A stretch of 64,000 bases of DNA from NCBI RefSeq assembly GCF_000003195.3, contig NC_012873.2, positions 1,821,894 through 1,885,893 on the forward strand, given 5' to 3'. Origin of the DNA: Sorghum bicolor. Lineage: Eukaryota; Streptophyta; Magnoliopsida; Poales; Poaceae. The notes below the pieces were generated by a model. It was not told the DNA's origin and did no database searches. It saw nothing but the letters and a program-made list of their open reading frames with translations. Position 1 is the first letter of the stretch; every line of letters starts with the position of its first letter. The position numbers and the translations under genes were made by a program. Shown piece by piece: positions 10,477 to 20,395 of this stretch.

Positions 10477-10494
10477 GTCCCACTGGGCGTGCCA
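10477..10494 (-). other. Primer binding site of the Tat element
   Basis: Seven bases inside the LTR, the minus strand reads TGGCACGCCCAGTGGGAC. It starts with TGG, the complement of a tRNA CCA end, at the position where minus-strand DNA synthesis is primed. The tRNA identity was not determined. Confidence 0.7.
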
Positions 10495-10501
10495 AAAGAT
10501 G

Positions 10502-11183
10502 TGTTGATACAAAACTGATCTGCAAACACAAAGGGCTAATACCCGATATAAACGTTAAGGCGTGCCAGCCGATTTGACCTTACTATCGGCAAAGGTGATA
10601 ACTCGAATACTTTAGTCCTGACAACAGCGATGCGCCCGGATGTCACGGCTAAGAGGTACTCACGCGGAACTTGAGAACACGCCGAGCTTAAGTCGACGAA
10701 TTTCTAAGAACTCGTAATGAAAGGGAAAAAATATGACGAAGTCGTCGGAAAGTAGATGCTGGAATATGAGTAAAAACGTGTGTTTGATTGATTGATAGAT
10801 CATTACAAGGCCCTAGGGTTCATATTTATACCCTGCTCAAAGAGCTACAACTAAACACGACCAGAATTCGAATTCCAAATTACACGGAGTCCGTATACAA
10901 AACGACTTAAATAAATAAGGAAATAACAAAGCTATCTCCCGTGACAAACTAAAATTCTTCCATAAACCGATCAGCAGTTTCCGGACCCCTCCTCCGTATC
11001 ATCGGCAGACTCCTTGCCATAGTCATCGGCAGACTCCTCCATTATAGCCATCGGCATAAACACATCACTGCCTGCAGACTTAGTCACATCCGACCCCTCC
11101 TTCATCGGCAATTCATCTTGTAAACAGCATACTGCCACTTTATCCTGCCATCCTGAACACGTGCCCAAAAAACGGTGTCAACA
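10502..11183 (-). repeat. 5' LTR of the Tat element
   Basis: The 682-bp segment begins TGTTGA and ends TCAACA on the plus strand, the expected short inverted termini of an LTR. It lies directly outside the gag gene and primer site. On the minus strand a TATA-like GTATAAATATG lies at about 10,829-10,840, a plausible core promoter. The five bases after the LTR (ctatg, 11,184-11,188) should be one copy of the target duplication; the other is outside the window. Several ATCGGC hexamers occur inside it. Confidence 0.88.
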
Positions 11184-11580
11184 CTATGTTATCTGAAATT
11201 TTCCTCCTATGCGCTAGATCATATGGAAGCTCATCAAAATTTACCTCCCACCGTGAGACTCGCGAAGACGAAGAGTAGTATGATTGGTGTTTCCTGCGCT
11301 TCCACCTCTTCTTGAGGTGCCTCCATCAAGATTTTCATTGTCATCTCTTCTTGCGGTGCCTCCATCAGGGTTCAGATCAGCAGGAGGATTCTTTCTTTTC
11401 AAGAATCGATCCATTGTGCTTTGATTGGCTATCAAATTTGTGAGCACAATTAAACACTAAAGTAGATATTGAATAATAGCAAGCAGCCTGCAGCCATACG
11501 TATAATTTTTTACCTGACATGTTGATAACTTGATACTGCTCCAATCTGGAATCTGCTAACTTCTCGCCTGCACTGGCCAC
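11184..11580 (-). pseudogene. N-terminal fragment of a hAT/ZMYM1-like (TTF-type) transposase-derived gene
   Basis: On the minus strand a start at 11,414 gives MDRFLKRKNPPADLNPDG, the usual opening of grass ZMYM1-like/hAT proteins. A frame break near 11,250 is followed by NFDELPYDLAHRRKISDNI, the next conserved block of that family. Upstream, splice-like signals at about 11,515 (donor) and 11,425 (acceptor) suggest an intron in the 5' leader. The gene is cut exactly where the Tat LTR begins (11,183), so it was the insertion target; its remainder should lie left of the window. Function is inferred only from the N-terminal motif. Confidence 0.5.
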
Positions 11581-11599
11581 GGCAAGATATGTCGATCTC

Positions 11600-12035
11600 T
11601 ACAGGCTGTAGCGTCTGGCACTCAGGCTGTAATGCTGATTGCAGTGAGGGGCAGGCGAGTGCAAGTGCAAAGGAAGAAATCTAGAAGTTGAATCGCTAAA
11701 TCGGAAAGACGAAGCGTCAGGCGGCGGCCGGCACAAAGCTTCTGTTGTTTATTGCCTGCACGATGTCCCCATGTATTCATATTGGGCTTTTGCCTTTGCG
11801 GCCTGTTGGCCTTGGCACTGGCCTGCGAAGTTGTTGGGGTCAATATTTATTTTTACTGAGGTCTAATATGGTGAGAATACAGAGGGTATCGCTGGTTCTA
11901 TGAAAATCATCGGCGTCGGCGGACCCCGACGCTTTACTGTAGATCCGCCCCTGGGTCCGAACGTTCGGACCGGAGCTGCCGTCCGATGATTCCCGCGCAT
12001 GATCCGCGCGCACGCGCGAGTGCGTGATGGGTTGC
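11600..12035. other. Non-coding stretch, no gene seen
   Basis: Probably 5' flanking sequence of the hAT-like fragment. The part at 11,900-12,030 is GC-rich, with CG-rich runs such as gcgcgcacgcgcgag. No coding signal was found. Confidence 0.4.
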
Positions 12036-13080
12036 CAGGTATGTACGTTTTCTTTTTATTTCTTTTTCATTTTTTATTTTCTTTTCTTTTCTTCTTTTTT
12101 TTTCTTTTTATGTTTCTTTTCTTTTTCCCTCCCAATCGTTGCTGTTAGTTTTCTTTTCTTTTTTTGTTTCTTTTATCTTTATCTTTTTCTTGCTATATTT
12201 TCTTTTCTTAATTTCTTTTCTTTTTTTTCATTTTTTAATCCGTTTGGTTTTTTTCTATCTTTTTTTGTGCTTTATTTTTATTTTCCTTTTTTGTTTTATA
12301 TTATTCTCTGTTTTGTATCTTTATCTTTTTTCTTATTCTTATTATTTTTCTTTTGATTTTGTTTTCCCTTTTATTTTTTTAATTATGTTTTCTTTTATTC
12401 AAGTTTTATTTCTTAATCTGTCATTGTTTCTTTTCTTTAATTTTTTTTCTTTTTTCTTTATTTTTTTCATTTTATATTCCATTTGGTTCTTTTTCTATTT
12501 TTTTTGCTTTTATTTTTCTTTTTCTTTTTTGTTTTATATTATTTTTTGTTTTGTATATTTTATCTTTTTTCTTATTCTTATTATTTCCTTTGATGTTCAC
12601 GTGCTGATGTTCTATTTTTTTATCTTTTTCTTTTGATTTTGTTTTTCCTTTTATTTTTTAATTATGTTTTCTTTTATTCATGTTTTATTTCTTAATCTTT
12701 ATTTGTTATTAATCTTTTTTTTTTGCATCATTCATTTTTTGTGTTATGTGTCTAATTATGTTTTCTTTCATTCACGTTTTTACTTTTTAATATTTCTTTA
12801 TTTTTCTATTTTCCTTGTCGTGCATCATTCGATTTTTATTTTTTTTTCTATTTTATGTTTTATTATTATTTTCATTATTTCAGTTATTTTTATATTTTTA
12901 CCTTTCTTTTTATTTATTTTTCTTTTCTTTTTATTTTTTATGATGTTCTATATTGTTTTTTTATGTTCAAATAATATAGTAGACAAGTTCACGTGCTATA
13001 TATGTGATATTTTTTGATTTTTTATGTCCTCATGGTATAGATATGATGTTCTATAGTGTTTTTATGATGTTCGTGTAATA
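12036..13080. repeat. 1-kb T-rich polypyrimidine tract with internal duplications
   Basis: About 1 kb of TTTTC/TTTTA-type sequence. A 240- to 290-bp internal unit is partly repeated: the block around 12,290-12,410 recurs at about 12,530-12,700, sharing ttttgttttatattatt and aattatgttttctttta. The Phe-rich reading frames it yields are composition artefacts. An A-rich tract at 58,430-58,620 looks like a related sequence in the opposite orientation. Confidence 0.75.
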
Positions 13081-13342
13081 TACGTGTTATGTTTTATAAT
13101 GTATTTAGTGATGTTGATATAATATATACGCAGGTCCGCCCGCACGCATGCCCGGTCTCCACGGCGCTCGTTTCCCGCATCGCGCGCTCGCCCGCTCACG
13201 CTTGTACTTGGCATGGCCAAAGGCCATCATGTAACGCTATATACAATTATCCAGTTGAGCATTCGTATTCTACATATCGGAAAAGTTCGTGATTCATGGA
13301 GATGACCATTAATTGACGAGGCAAATCCTGGTGGGGGCTCCT

Positions 13343-14190
13343 GATGGCAATGGGGACCCGAAACCCGTTTCCCCGTGGGGAATTCCTCCACTGGGGATCG
13401 GGGATGGTAAAAGTTTGCTCCCCACGGGGAGACTAATGGGGAAAATTTCCTCCCCATCGGGTCTAGCGGGTTCGGGGACGTTCTCCCTGTCCCCGTACCC
13501 GAAACCCGCAAACCCGCCCCGCTAATAGATATATGTACAGACTACAGAATGCAGATCTCACTCGGCCCAAGACGCTAGGTCCAACTCCAACATTCAGCCC
13601 AACTTGCAGGGAGTATATATTGCAACCAGATACCAGGTAACCCTAACTCCACACGGATCCAGCAGTTAGCACTCAACGTAGCTCCCGCTCCCCGCCACCC
13701 GCCGGCAGCTCCCAGTCCGGCCAGGGCGCCAAGCTCCTAGGCGGCCAGGCCATAGCTGGATCCCACTCGGGTACTCACCACTCCCAGGCTCCTTGGTCCC
13801 TGCCGCTCCCAGAGTCCAGGCAACGGCGGCGCGCAAGGTGGCGAGGCCGCGCCCCCCGGCACCCCGTGTCCGCGACTCCGGCGGTGTGGCCGTTGCGCTG
13901 TGCAGGTCCGCGACGCAGCTGCTCGGAGCGCCGCCCGCCAACGTGTCTCCATCGACCGTCGCCGACGTTGCATCGCCGACCCACCATGGACCGAGCTCGA
14001 GCTCCACTGCTCCAGACCTCCATTGCTTTTATCCTGTTTAGTGTCGGGTACGGAGATCCCCGCGGGGAACGGGGATGGGAGAAAAATGTCCCCCGACAAC
14101 CTTTGCGGGGACGGGGATGGGGAATTTTTTCTCCCGCGGGGACGGGGATGGTGGGTCAATCCCCGACAGGGAATTCCCTATTGCCATCTG
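13343..14190. mobile_element. GC-rich element with long imperfect terminal inverted repeats (possibly Mutator-like)
   Basis: The left end (about 13,343-13,520) and right end (about 14,040-14,190) are imperfect inverted copies rich in GGGGACGGGGAT-type runs. Both start with GATGGCAATRGGGA read inwards. Outside them lie gtgggggctcc (left) and gtgggggcttcc (right), a likely 9- to 11-bp target duplication. That size would fit a Mutator-like element, but no transposase is present. The GC-rich interior (13,540-14,030) has several open frames on both strands, none recognisable; captured host DNA is possible. Confidence 0.5.
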
Positions 14191-14477
14191 GAGTGGGGGC
14201 TTCCGACCATCACTAGCTGCTAGCTACTCCGCTCCGCGTTTCGCTTGCTCCGTCGTCGCGGACGTACGCCTTGGCGGCCGGCAGCAGGGCTTGCTGGGGC
14301 GCCCAGTTCGCCGGGAGTACAAGTTCTCCATTGCAGGCCTGCTGGGCTGCAACAGCGCGTGGACGCGAGCTGGGCTGCCTTCCCCGCTGCAGGGCCGGGC
14401 TGCGTGGACATGACTACATGAGCCCAGCTGGTACCCTCACCTGGCAGTGGCAGAGAATATATCTCTATTATATCTAA

Positions 14478-14702
14478 GGGCTTGTTTAGTTCTAAAAAAT
14501 TTTCAACATTCCCCTCACATCACATCGAATATTTGAATATATCTATGGAGCATTAAATATAGATAAAAAATAATTAATTATATGTAATTTGCGAGACGAA
14601 TCTTTTGAGCCTAGTTAGTCCATAGTTTAACAAAAATTACTAAATACAAATGAAAGCGCCACAGTAGCTAAACTTAAAAAATTTCGCGAACTAAACAAGA
14701 CC
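14478..14702. mobile_element. MITE with GGGCTTGTTTAGTT termini
   Basis: A 225-bp AT-rich element with terminal inverted repeats (GGGCTTGTTTAGTTC at left; GGTCTTGTTTAGTTCGC read inward from the right). It contains the grass MITE core gagacgaatcttttgagcc. Related copies lie at about 35,985-36,177 and 56,554-56,799. It has no coding capacity. Confidence 0.75.
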
Positions 14703-14878
14703 ATAGTAACTTGCAAATGTTATCTATTTCATGTTGATATGCTAATGGTTAAATCTCATGGAGCTCAGGTTTCAATCTTGCCAGTGCCTCGATATTTTAT
14801 TTTCTGTATCTTTTAGCTCTACCTTAGCATTGTACGAGGTGATCTGTCTTTGTCGGGAGCTCTCTACTAGAGTAGGGG

Positions 14879-15084
14879 TCATGGACGGAGCTGGTGGGGT
14901 CGTCGTGGCACTACTCGCATGACATCATCCACAAGGACCGGCCAGACGTGCAGATCCCGGTGCTGGTGGGGTGAGCACGAAGGTGCCGCCAGACTACGAC
15001 GACAAGTGCATCCGCCTCTTTGTCTACAATGACTACAACCTCAAGGTCACCATCACCCTGTCGTCGGCTAGCCTACCTACCTAG
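14879..15084 (+). pseudogene. Potato type I serine protease inhibitor pseudogene, copy 1
   Basis: The frame from 14,879 reads SWTELVG, then HDIIHKDRPDVQIPVLVG, and hits TGA at 14,972. After a one-base frame change it continues STKVPPDYDDKCIRLFVYND to a stop at 15,082-15,084. This is the fold of potato inhibitor I (MEROPS I13): the SWxELVG opening, the exposed binding loop and the R-L-F-V strand. Such proteins block chymotrypsin- or subtilisin-like proteases and are often wound-induced. This copy is inactive because of the frameshift. No start codon or first exon was identified. Confidence 0.65.
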
Positions 15085-15458
15085 CTAGCCAATACATATT
15101 CTCAGTCTGCTACTAGCAACTGGCTTCATCCATGTATCGTCTAAGGGCGCCCCCAAAGGTGATCGATGTCACCTACTTACTTCAGATTTCGGAGTGACCT
15201 AGAGGTGAGAGAACGAGAAAAAATGAAAACCCTAGCGATTGTTTCGTCGGTAGGCTCGCACACTTCCAGTTCCAGAGGTGCTCACCCGGGCCTGCGTCTC
15301 CTGTTTCCCTCTCTCTGCAGTCCGCTCGCCTGCATATCCGGCGCAGCGGCCCATCGCTAACATATGGGACCTATGGCTGCTTTGGACAGTGCTCCAAGAG
15401 TCAGCTTGTTGGAGAGATGGACGATTAGTGTTAGCTAGAAGTGACGTGTACTTATACT
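15085..15458. other. Non-coding flank, no gene seen
   Basis: Sequence between the inhibitor relic and the copia element. It contains short open frames but no recognised product. Confidence 0.4.
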
Positions 15459-15747
15459 TGTTAGAAATATTCAGCATTTGACTAGTATTAGTGGTAGGCC
15501 TCTTCATACGTGATCATGCATATGCATTTGACTAGTATTAGTGGTAGACCTCTTCATACGTGATCATGCATATGTGTTGTACTAAACATAGAGCATTAGT
15601 CATAGACTAGATCCTTGTCTTTGGGCTTTGTACGGTTGTAACAACTCATCTCCTGTAAGCCACGGTGGGGGCTTTTCCCACCTTTACTTAACACGCAACC
15701 GTGAGCCTCAACAGGCATCACGTTACCACCATTCATTCATTCTAACA
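15459..15747 (+). repeat. 5' LTR of copia element 1
   Basis: The 289-bp LTR has termini TGTTAG/CTAACA. Its U3 region holds a 50-bp tandem duplication (unit starting gcatttgactagtattagt, from about 15,475). The two units differ by one base here and are identical in the right LTR. Confidence 0.92.
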
Positions 15748-15765
15748 TGGTAATCAGAGCTTAGG
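15748..15765 (+). other. Primer binding site, initiator tRNA-Met type
   Basis: Directly after the LTR the sequence is TGGTAATCAGAGC, close to the usual TGGTATCAGAGC complementary to initiator methionine tRNA, with one extra A. Confidence 0.75.
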
Positions 15766-15809
15766 TAAACCAATCCACGAAATATCAAGCCAATTCGCAA
15801 GAATCTCCA

Positions 15810-18557
15810 ATGGCCTCTTCCTCCATTCAGCCCACAGCCTTTTCCTTGATCGGCTGCCCAGTTACAGAGAAACTTGCCAAGAACAACTATTCCACATGGA
15901 GCACCCACGTCCTATCTGCCATTCGCGGTGCGCGATTGGCACATTTCCTCGACGCCAAGACCGCAGGCATGCCGGCCAGGATGGTGGCTAAAGCTGCGGA
16001 CAAGCCAGAAGAGTTAATCCCCAATCCTGACTATGATGAATGGGTTGGTAAGGATCAGACAATATTCAATTATCTCTACTCATCTGTGTCCAAGGATGTG
16101 CAAGTACAGGTGTCCAACTGCACAACCTCTGCCGAGATGTGGAAGGTCATTCAAGACATGAACGCCGCTCAATCCCGCGGCAGGGTAATCAATACCCGCA
16201 TGGCGCTAGCACACGCGCAGAAGGGATCGTCCACTGTTGCTGAATTTTTCAGCAAGATGAAAGGTCTCGCCGACGACATGGCGGTGGCCGGGAAGAAACT
16301 TGACGACGAGGAGGTGGCTTCGTACATTCTCGCCGGGCTAGACACGGATTTTGATCCGGTTGTCTCGTCCATGTCGTCGCGTGTGGAGTCTCTCACCATT
16401 GGGGAGCTATACACGCATCTCGTCAGCTGGGAACAAAGGATGGATCTGCGCCAACCCAACAACTCAGGCACCTCCGTGAACACCGCCACTCGAGGTGGTC
16501 GCGGAGGCTCCCAGCGCGGCGGCGGAGGCGGTCGCGGTGGCGGCTTCCAGCGAGGAGGTGGCCGTAACCGCGGCCGTGGCAACCACAACAACAACCACAA
16601 CAACAACCGCGACAACCACGGCAACCGCGACTACATCACTACATGTCAACTCTGTGGAGACGGCGGACACAGCGCCTACCGGTGCTACAACCGTTTTGAA
16701 ACCTCCTTCAGGCCACCACCGGAGCGACGCTCGGCCTCAGCTGCAACAACATCTTATGGCATCGACACAAATTGGTACACCGACACCGGTGCTACCGATC
16801 ATATCACAGGCGAGTTGGACAAACTCACTGTGAGGGACAAGTATCATGGCAATGATCAAGTACACACGGCCAGCGGTGCAGGTATGAGAATCAACCAAAT
16901 AGGTCAAAGTATTGTTAAAACCCCAAAATGCAATCTTATCTTAAACAATGTTCTTTATGTCCCTGAGGCTAACAAAAATTTGGCCTCAGTTCATCGCCTT
17001 ACATCTAATAACAATGCTTTTATTGAATATCATCCAAATTATTTCTTGATCAAGGATCAGGTCACGAAGAACATACTGCTTAGAGAGGAATGCAAGGGTG
17101 GATTGTATCCACTAAAGTTGCCATCCACATCCGGTCCATCTTCAACAAATAAAACAATACATGCTGCCATCAAGCCGTCATCATCTAGGTGGCACAACCG
17201 CCTTGGCCATCCATCCTCTACAGTAGTACATCAGGTCCTTAGCAAGAATCAAATTCCCTTTATTTTTGAGCCAAATAAACCTTCTATTTGTGATGCTTGT
17301 CAAAAGGAAAAAAGCCACCAGTTACCATATCCAAAATCGACAAGCATTTCAGCATCTTCTTTTGAACTTGTATTTTCAGATGTATGGGGACCAGCTCCCA
17401 CCTCTGTTGGAAGAAACAATTATTATGTCAGTTTCATCGATGATTTCAGTAAATTTACATGGGTTTACTTATTGAAACATAAATCTGAAGTCTTTCAAAA
17501 ATTTCATGATTTTCAATCCATGGTAGAACGCCAATTTAACAAAAAATTTCTTGCTATCCAAACCGATTGGGGAGGAGAATATCATAAACTAAATACATTC
17601 TTCCAACGTATAGGATTATCTCATCATGTTTCATGTCCTTATGCACATCAGCAAAATGGATCTGCTGAAAGAAAACATCGTCATATAGTAGAAGTTGGTT
17701 TGTCCTTACTTGCACATGCCTCTATGCCGCTGAAATTTTGGGACGAGGCGTTCCTTACTGCCACATACTTAATCAATAGACTCCCTAGCAAAGTCATACA
17801 AGAGCAAACCCCACTTGAACGTCTTTTCCAACAAAAACCAGACTATCTTACACTTAGAACTTTCGGTTGTGCATGTTGGCCTAACCTACGTCCATATAAT
17901 ACTCACAAACTACAATTTCGCTCAAAAGAATGTGTCTTCCTTGGTTATAGCAATATGCACAAAGGGTTCAAGTGTCTTGATATAGCTGAGGGTCGCATCT
18001 ACATATCAAGAGATGTTGTCTTTGATGAGGATGTCTATCCTTTTGCCAAGCTCCACCCAAATGCAGGAGCTCGATTGAGATCAGAAATACTTCTCCTTCC
18101 TATCTCACTTCGAAATCCTTGTTCTACTTTTGGGGATAACAATACTGTTGATACTAATGACATTGATTCTATGCACACTAATATGGCTGATGAGAATGCA
18201 CGAGCTGCTGAAAACCAGACACAAAATGGTGGAAATATCATCCAAAATGCTCCCTCCGTCTTTCCATTTTTGGCAACGACAGGTGCAGATCCTGGAGGTG
18301 ATCACCCAGCGCACGCAGCAGAACCTGCAGGCGGATTAGCATCAGATCAGCAGCACGCGTCCACTCTGCCTCCACTTTCGCCAGGTGGTGCGTTGCAGAT
18401 GGGGGAGCAGGGCGCTGTTGAATCTGCTGCTGAATTGGGCGCTACTGCTGGTGCTCCCGACCAACCTCTGTCACCACAAGAGGCTAGATCTGCTACCCCT
18501 ATAGATCATGTAGGTCCTACACATCAACGTGTCACTCGCCTACAACATGGAATATAG
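15810..18557 (+). CDS. Copia 1 Gag-protease-integrase
   Basis: The frame is 915 residues from ATG 15,810. Residues 1-230 are Gag of the UBN2 type. A Gly/Arg/Asn-rich stretch follows, then a zinc knuckle CQLCGDGGHSAYRC (about 278-291). Protease has TDTGATDH (about 320-327). The pre-integrase region includes RWHNRLGHPSS, and integrase has its three acidic residues in VFSDVWGP, QTDWGGEY and GSAERKHR. A hinge rich in Ala, Gly and Gln precedes RT. The frame stops at TAG 18,555-18,557, in line with the RT frame, so this is a nonsense codon inside the polyprotein. Confidence 0.9.
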   Translation: MASSSIQPTAFSLIGCPVTEKLAKNNYSTWSTHVLSAIRGARLAHFLDAKTAGMPARMVAKAADKPEELIPNPDYDEWVGKDQTIFNYLYSSVSKDVQVQVSNCTTSAEMWKVIQDMNAAQSRGRVINTRMALAHAQKGSSTVAEFFSKMKGLADDMAVAGKKLDDEEVASYILAGLDTDFDPVVSSMSSRVESLTIGELYTHLVSWEQRMDLRQPNNSGTSVNTATRGGRGGSQRGGGGGRGGGFQRGGGRNRGRGNHNNNHNNNRDNHGNRDYITTCQLCGDGGHSAYRCYNRFETSFRPPPERRSASAATTSYGIDTNWYTDTGATDHITGELDKLTVRDKYHGNDQVHTASGAGMRINQIGQSIVKTPKCNLILNNVLYVPEANKNLASVHRLTSNNNAFIEYHPNYFLIKDQVTKNILLREECKGGLYPLKLPSTSGPSSTNKTIHAAIKPSSSRWHNRLGHPSSTVVHQVLSKNQIPFIFEPNKPSICDACQKEKSHQLPYPKSTSISASSFELVFSDVWGPAPTSVGRNNYYVSFIDDFSKFTWVYLLKHKSEVFQKFHDFQSMVERQFNKKFLAIQTDWGGEYHKLNTFFQRIGLSHHVSCPYAHQQNGSAERKHRHIVEVGLSLLAHASMPLKFWDEAFLTATYLINRLPSKVIQEQTPLERLFQQKPDYLTLRTFGCACWPNLRPYNTHKLQFRSKECVFLGYSNMHKGFKCLDIAEGRIYISRDVVFDEDVYPFAKLHPNAGARLRSEILLLPISLRNPCSTFGDNNTVDTNDIDSMHTNMADENARAAENQTQNGGNIIQNAPSVFPFLATTGADPGGDHPAHAAEPAGGLASDQQHASTLPPLSPGGALQMGEQGAVESAAELGATAGAPDQPLSPQEARSATPIDHVGPTHQRVTRLQHGI

Positions 18558-19565
18558 AAACCAAAGGTATACACTGATGGCACAATTCGATATGGTCAGT
18601 TAGCTGTCTCACCTAAGAAACCACCAACGTTGAAATATGCTTTAGCTGATAAAAATTGGAAACATGCCATGGACACTGAGTTTGATGCATTACATAAGAA
18701 CAAAACTTGGCACCTAGTACCTCCTCAAAATAATAGGAATGTAATAGATTGCAAATGGGTCTATAAAATAAAAAGAAGATCAGATGGTACGATTGATAGA
18801 TATAAGGCTCGATTAGTGGCAAAAGGCTTCAAGCAAAGGTATGGTATTGATTATGAAGATACCTTCAGTCCTGTTGTCAAGGCAGCTACAATTAGGCTTG
18901 TGCTATCTCTTGCCATGTCACGAAGTTGGTGTTTAAGGCAATTAGATGTTACAAATGCCTTCCTACACGGTTATATTGAAGAAGAAGTATATATGAAACA
19001 ACCTCCAGGATATGAAGACAAAACCAAACCTCACTACTTGTGTAAACTTGATAAAGCCCTATATGGATTGAAACAAGCACCCCGGGCATGGTACTCTCGG
19101 CTATGTAAGAAATTGCAGAGTCTCAGTTTTGTTCCTTCCAAAGCTGACACATCACTATTCTTTTACAAAAAAGGGAATTATGTGATCTTTATGCTTGTGT
19201 ATGTTGATGACATTATAGTGGCTAGTTCTTCTCAGGAAGCCATGGATGCACTTCTTCGAGACCTAGAGGAGTTTGCAATCAATGATCTTGGTAAGTTGCA
19301 CTACTTCTTGGGTATTCAAGTTCAAAGAAAAAAGGATGAATTGCTAATGACACAAGAACGGTATGCATCTGAAATTTTGCAAAGAGTCAATATGCAACTA
19401 TGTAAACCTGTGAAGACACCATTATGTACAACTGAAAAGTTGTCTATCACAAGTGGCACTAGATTACACTCACACGACCAGACTTATCATTCGCAGTCAA
19501 CAAAGTGTGCCAGTTTCTTCACTCTCCAACCAAAGTACACTGGGAGGCAGTTAAAAGAATTTTGA
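18558..19565 (+). CDS. Copia 1 reverse transcriptase
   Basis: It is in the same frame as the preceding segment after the TAG. RT motifs are [53 protein letters not shown] and the catalytic [10 protein letters not shown]. Near 19,465 a deletion removes the conserved block that normally follows TSGT and shifts the frame. The open frame then reads noise to 19,565, while the true continuation ([19 protein letters not shown]) lies in another frame. Confidence 0.88.
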   Translation, partial: KPKVYTDGTIRYGQLAVSPKKPPTLKYALADKNWKHAMDTEFDALHKNKTWHLVPPQNNRNVIDCKWVYKIKRRSDGTIDRYKARLVAKGFKQRYGIDYEDTFSPVVKAATIRLVLSLAMSRSWCLRQLDVTNAFLHGYIEEEVYMKQPPGYEDKTKPHYLCKLDKALYGLKQAPRAWYSRLCKKLQSLSFVPSKADTSLFFYKKGNYVIFMLVYVDDIIVASSSQEAMDALLRDLEEFAINDLGKLHYFLGIQVQRKKDELLMTQERYASEILQRVNMQLCKPVKTPLCTTEKLSITSGTRLHSHDQTYHSQSTKCASFFTLQPKYTGRQLKEF

Positions 19566-20095
19566 GATATGTCCAAGGTACTATCAGTCTAGGCATAAAA
19601 ATCACAAAATCTAACTCTATGTTAGTCAGTGCTTTCTCAGATGCAGATTGAGCTGGCTGTCCTGATGATAGAAGGTCCACAGGAGGATTTACCGTATTTC
19701 TTGGTGGCAACTTGATCTCTTGGTGTGCAAGGAAACAAGCTACGGTGTCACGTTCGAGTACAGAAGCAGAATACAAGTCATTGGCTAATGCGACAGCTGA
19801 AGTTATGTGGGTACGTAAACTATTGGATGAACTAGGTATTCCACATCCTCGAGCTGCGTGTCTGTGGTGTGATAACATTGGTGCCATATACTTGTCAGCA
19901 AATCCAGTATTCCATGCTCGAACAAAACATATCGAAATTGACTATCATTTTGTGAGAGAACAAGTTGCAGCAAAACTACTTGACATCAGATTTATCAGCA
20001 CTACGGATCAACTTGCTGACGGTTTCACTAAGGCACTTCCAAAAAATTTGATGATTAAATTCAGGAACAATCTCAACTTGTCAAGACAGTTGTGA
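19470..20095 (+). CDS. Copia 1 RT end and RNase H
   Basis: In the shifted frame the conserved RT-connection sequence leads to the RNase H domain ([47 protein letters not shown]) and ends at 20,095. A TGA at 19,649-19,651 replaces the tryptophan codon expected after DAD. A short purine-rich stretch (ggtggg, about 20,101-20,106) precedes the right LTR. Confidence 0.85.
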
Positions 20096-20106
20096 TTGAC
20101 GGTGGG

Positions 20107-20395
20107 TGTTAGAAATATTCAGCATTTGACTAGTATTAGTGGTAGGCCTCTTCATACGTGATCATGCATATGCATTTGACTAGTATTAGTGGTAGGCCTC
20201 TTCATACGTGATCATGCATATGTGTTGTACTAAACATAGAGCATTAGTCATAGACTAGATCCTTGTCTTTGGGCTTTGTACGGTTGTAACAACTCATCTC
20301 CTGTAAGCCACGGTGGGGGCTTTTCCCACCTTTACTTAACACGCAACCGTGAGCCTCAACAGGCATCACGTTACCACCATTCATTCATTCTAACA
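20107..20395 (+). repeat. Shared LTR between two tandem copia copies
   Basis: This is the 3' LTR of copia 1. It is followed at once by a second primer site (TGGTAATCAGAGC, 20,396) and gag sequence, so it also serves as the 5' LTR of a truncated second copy. One mismatch to the left LTR was seen. Confidence 0.9.

Larger units (their letters stand above)
1..11183 (-). mobile_element. Ty3/gypsy LTR retrotransposon, Tat lineage, incomplete at left edge
   Basis: Read on the minus strand, the order is LTR (11,183-10,502), primer site, gag, protease, reverse transcriptase, RNase H, integrase, then a long 3' region with an antisense gene. The order RT-RNaseH-INT defines Ty3/gypsy. Placement in the Tat lineage rests on the second, archaeal-type RNase H before integrase, the DGGAA protease motif and the extra gene after pol. 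The 3' LTR and one target duplication lie left of position 1, so the full length exceeds 11.2 kb. The coding frame is broken at the gag-pro boundary, the pro-RT boundary, between RT and RNase H, and in the integrase tail, so this copy cannot encode its own complete polyprotein. Confidence 0.93.
15459..20395 (+). mobile_element. Ty1/copia retrotransposon, full length but with broken coding frame
   Basis: The element is bounded by 289-bp LTRs (15,459-15,747 and 20,107-20,395) that begin TGTTAG, end CTAACA and differ at one visible base. The order gag, protease, integrase, RT, RNase H defines Ty1/copia. It is 4.94 kb long. It is followed not by a target repeat but by another internal region, so two elements share the right LTR. 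Coding is interrupted by TAG at 18,555, a deletion with frameshift near 19,465, and TGA at 19,649. Confidence 0.93.

Noticed and set aside
12024..13017. Long Phe-rich open frames, superficially like membrane proteins
   Set aside because: They follow directly from T-rich composition, overlap in several frames and have no domain features.
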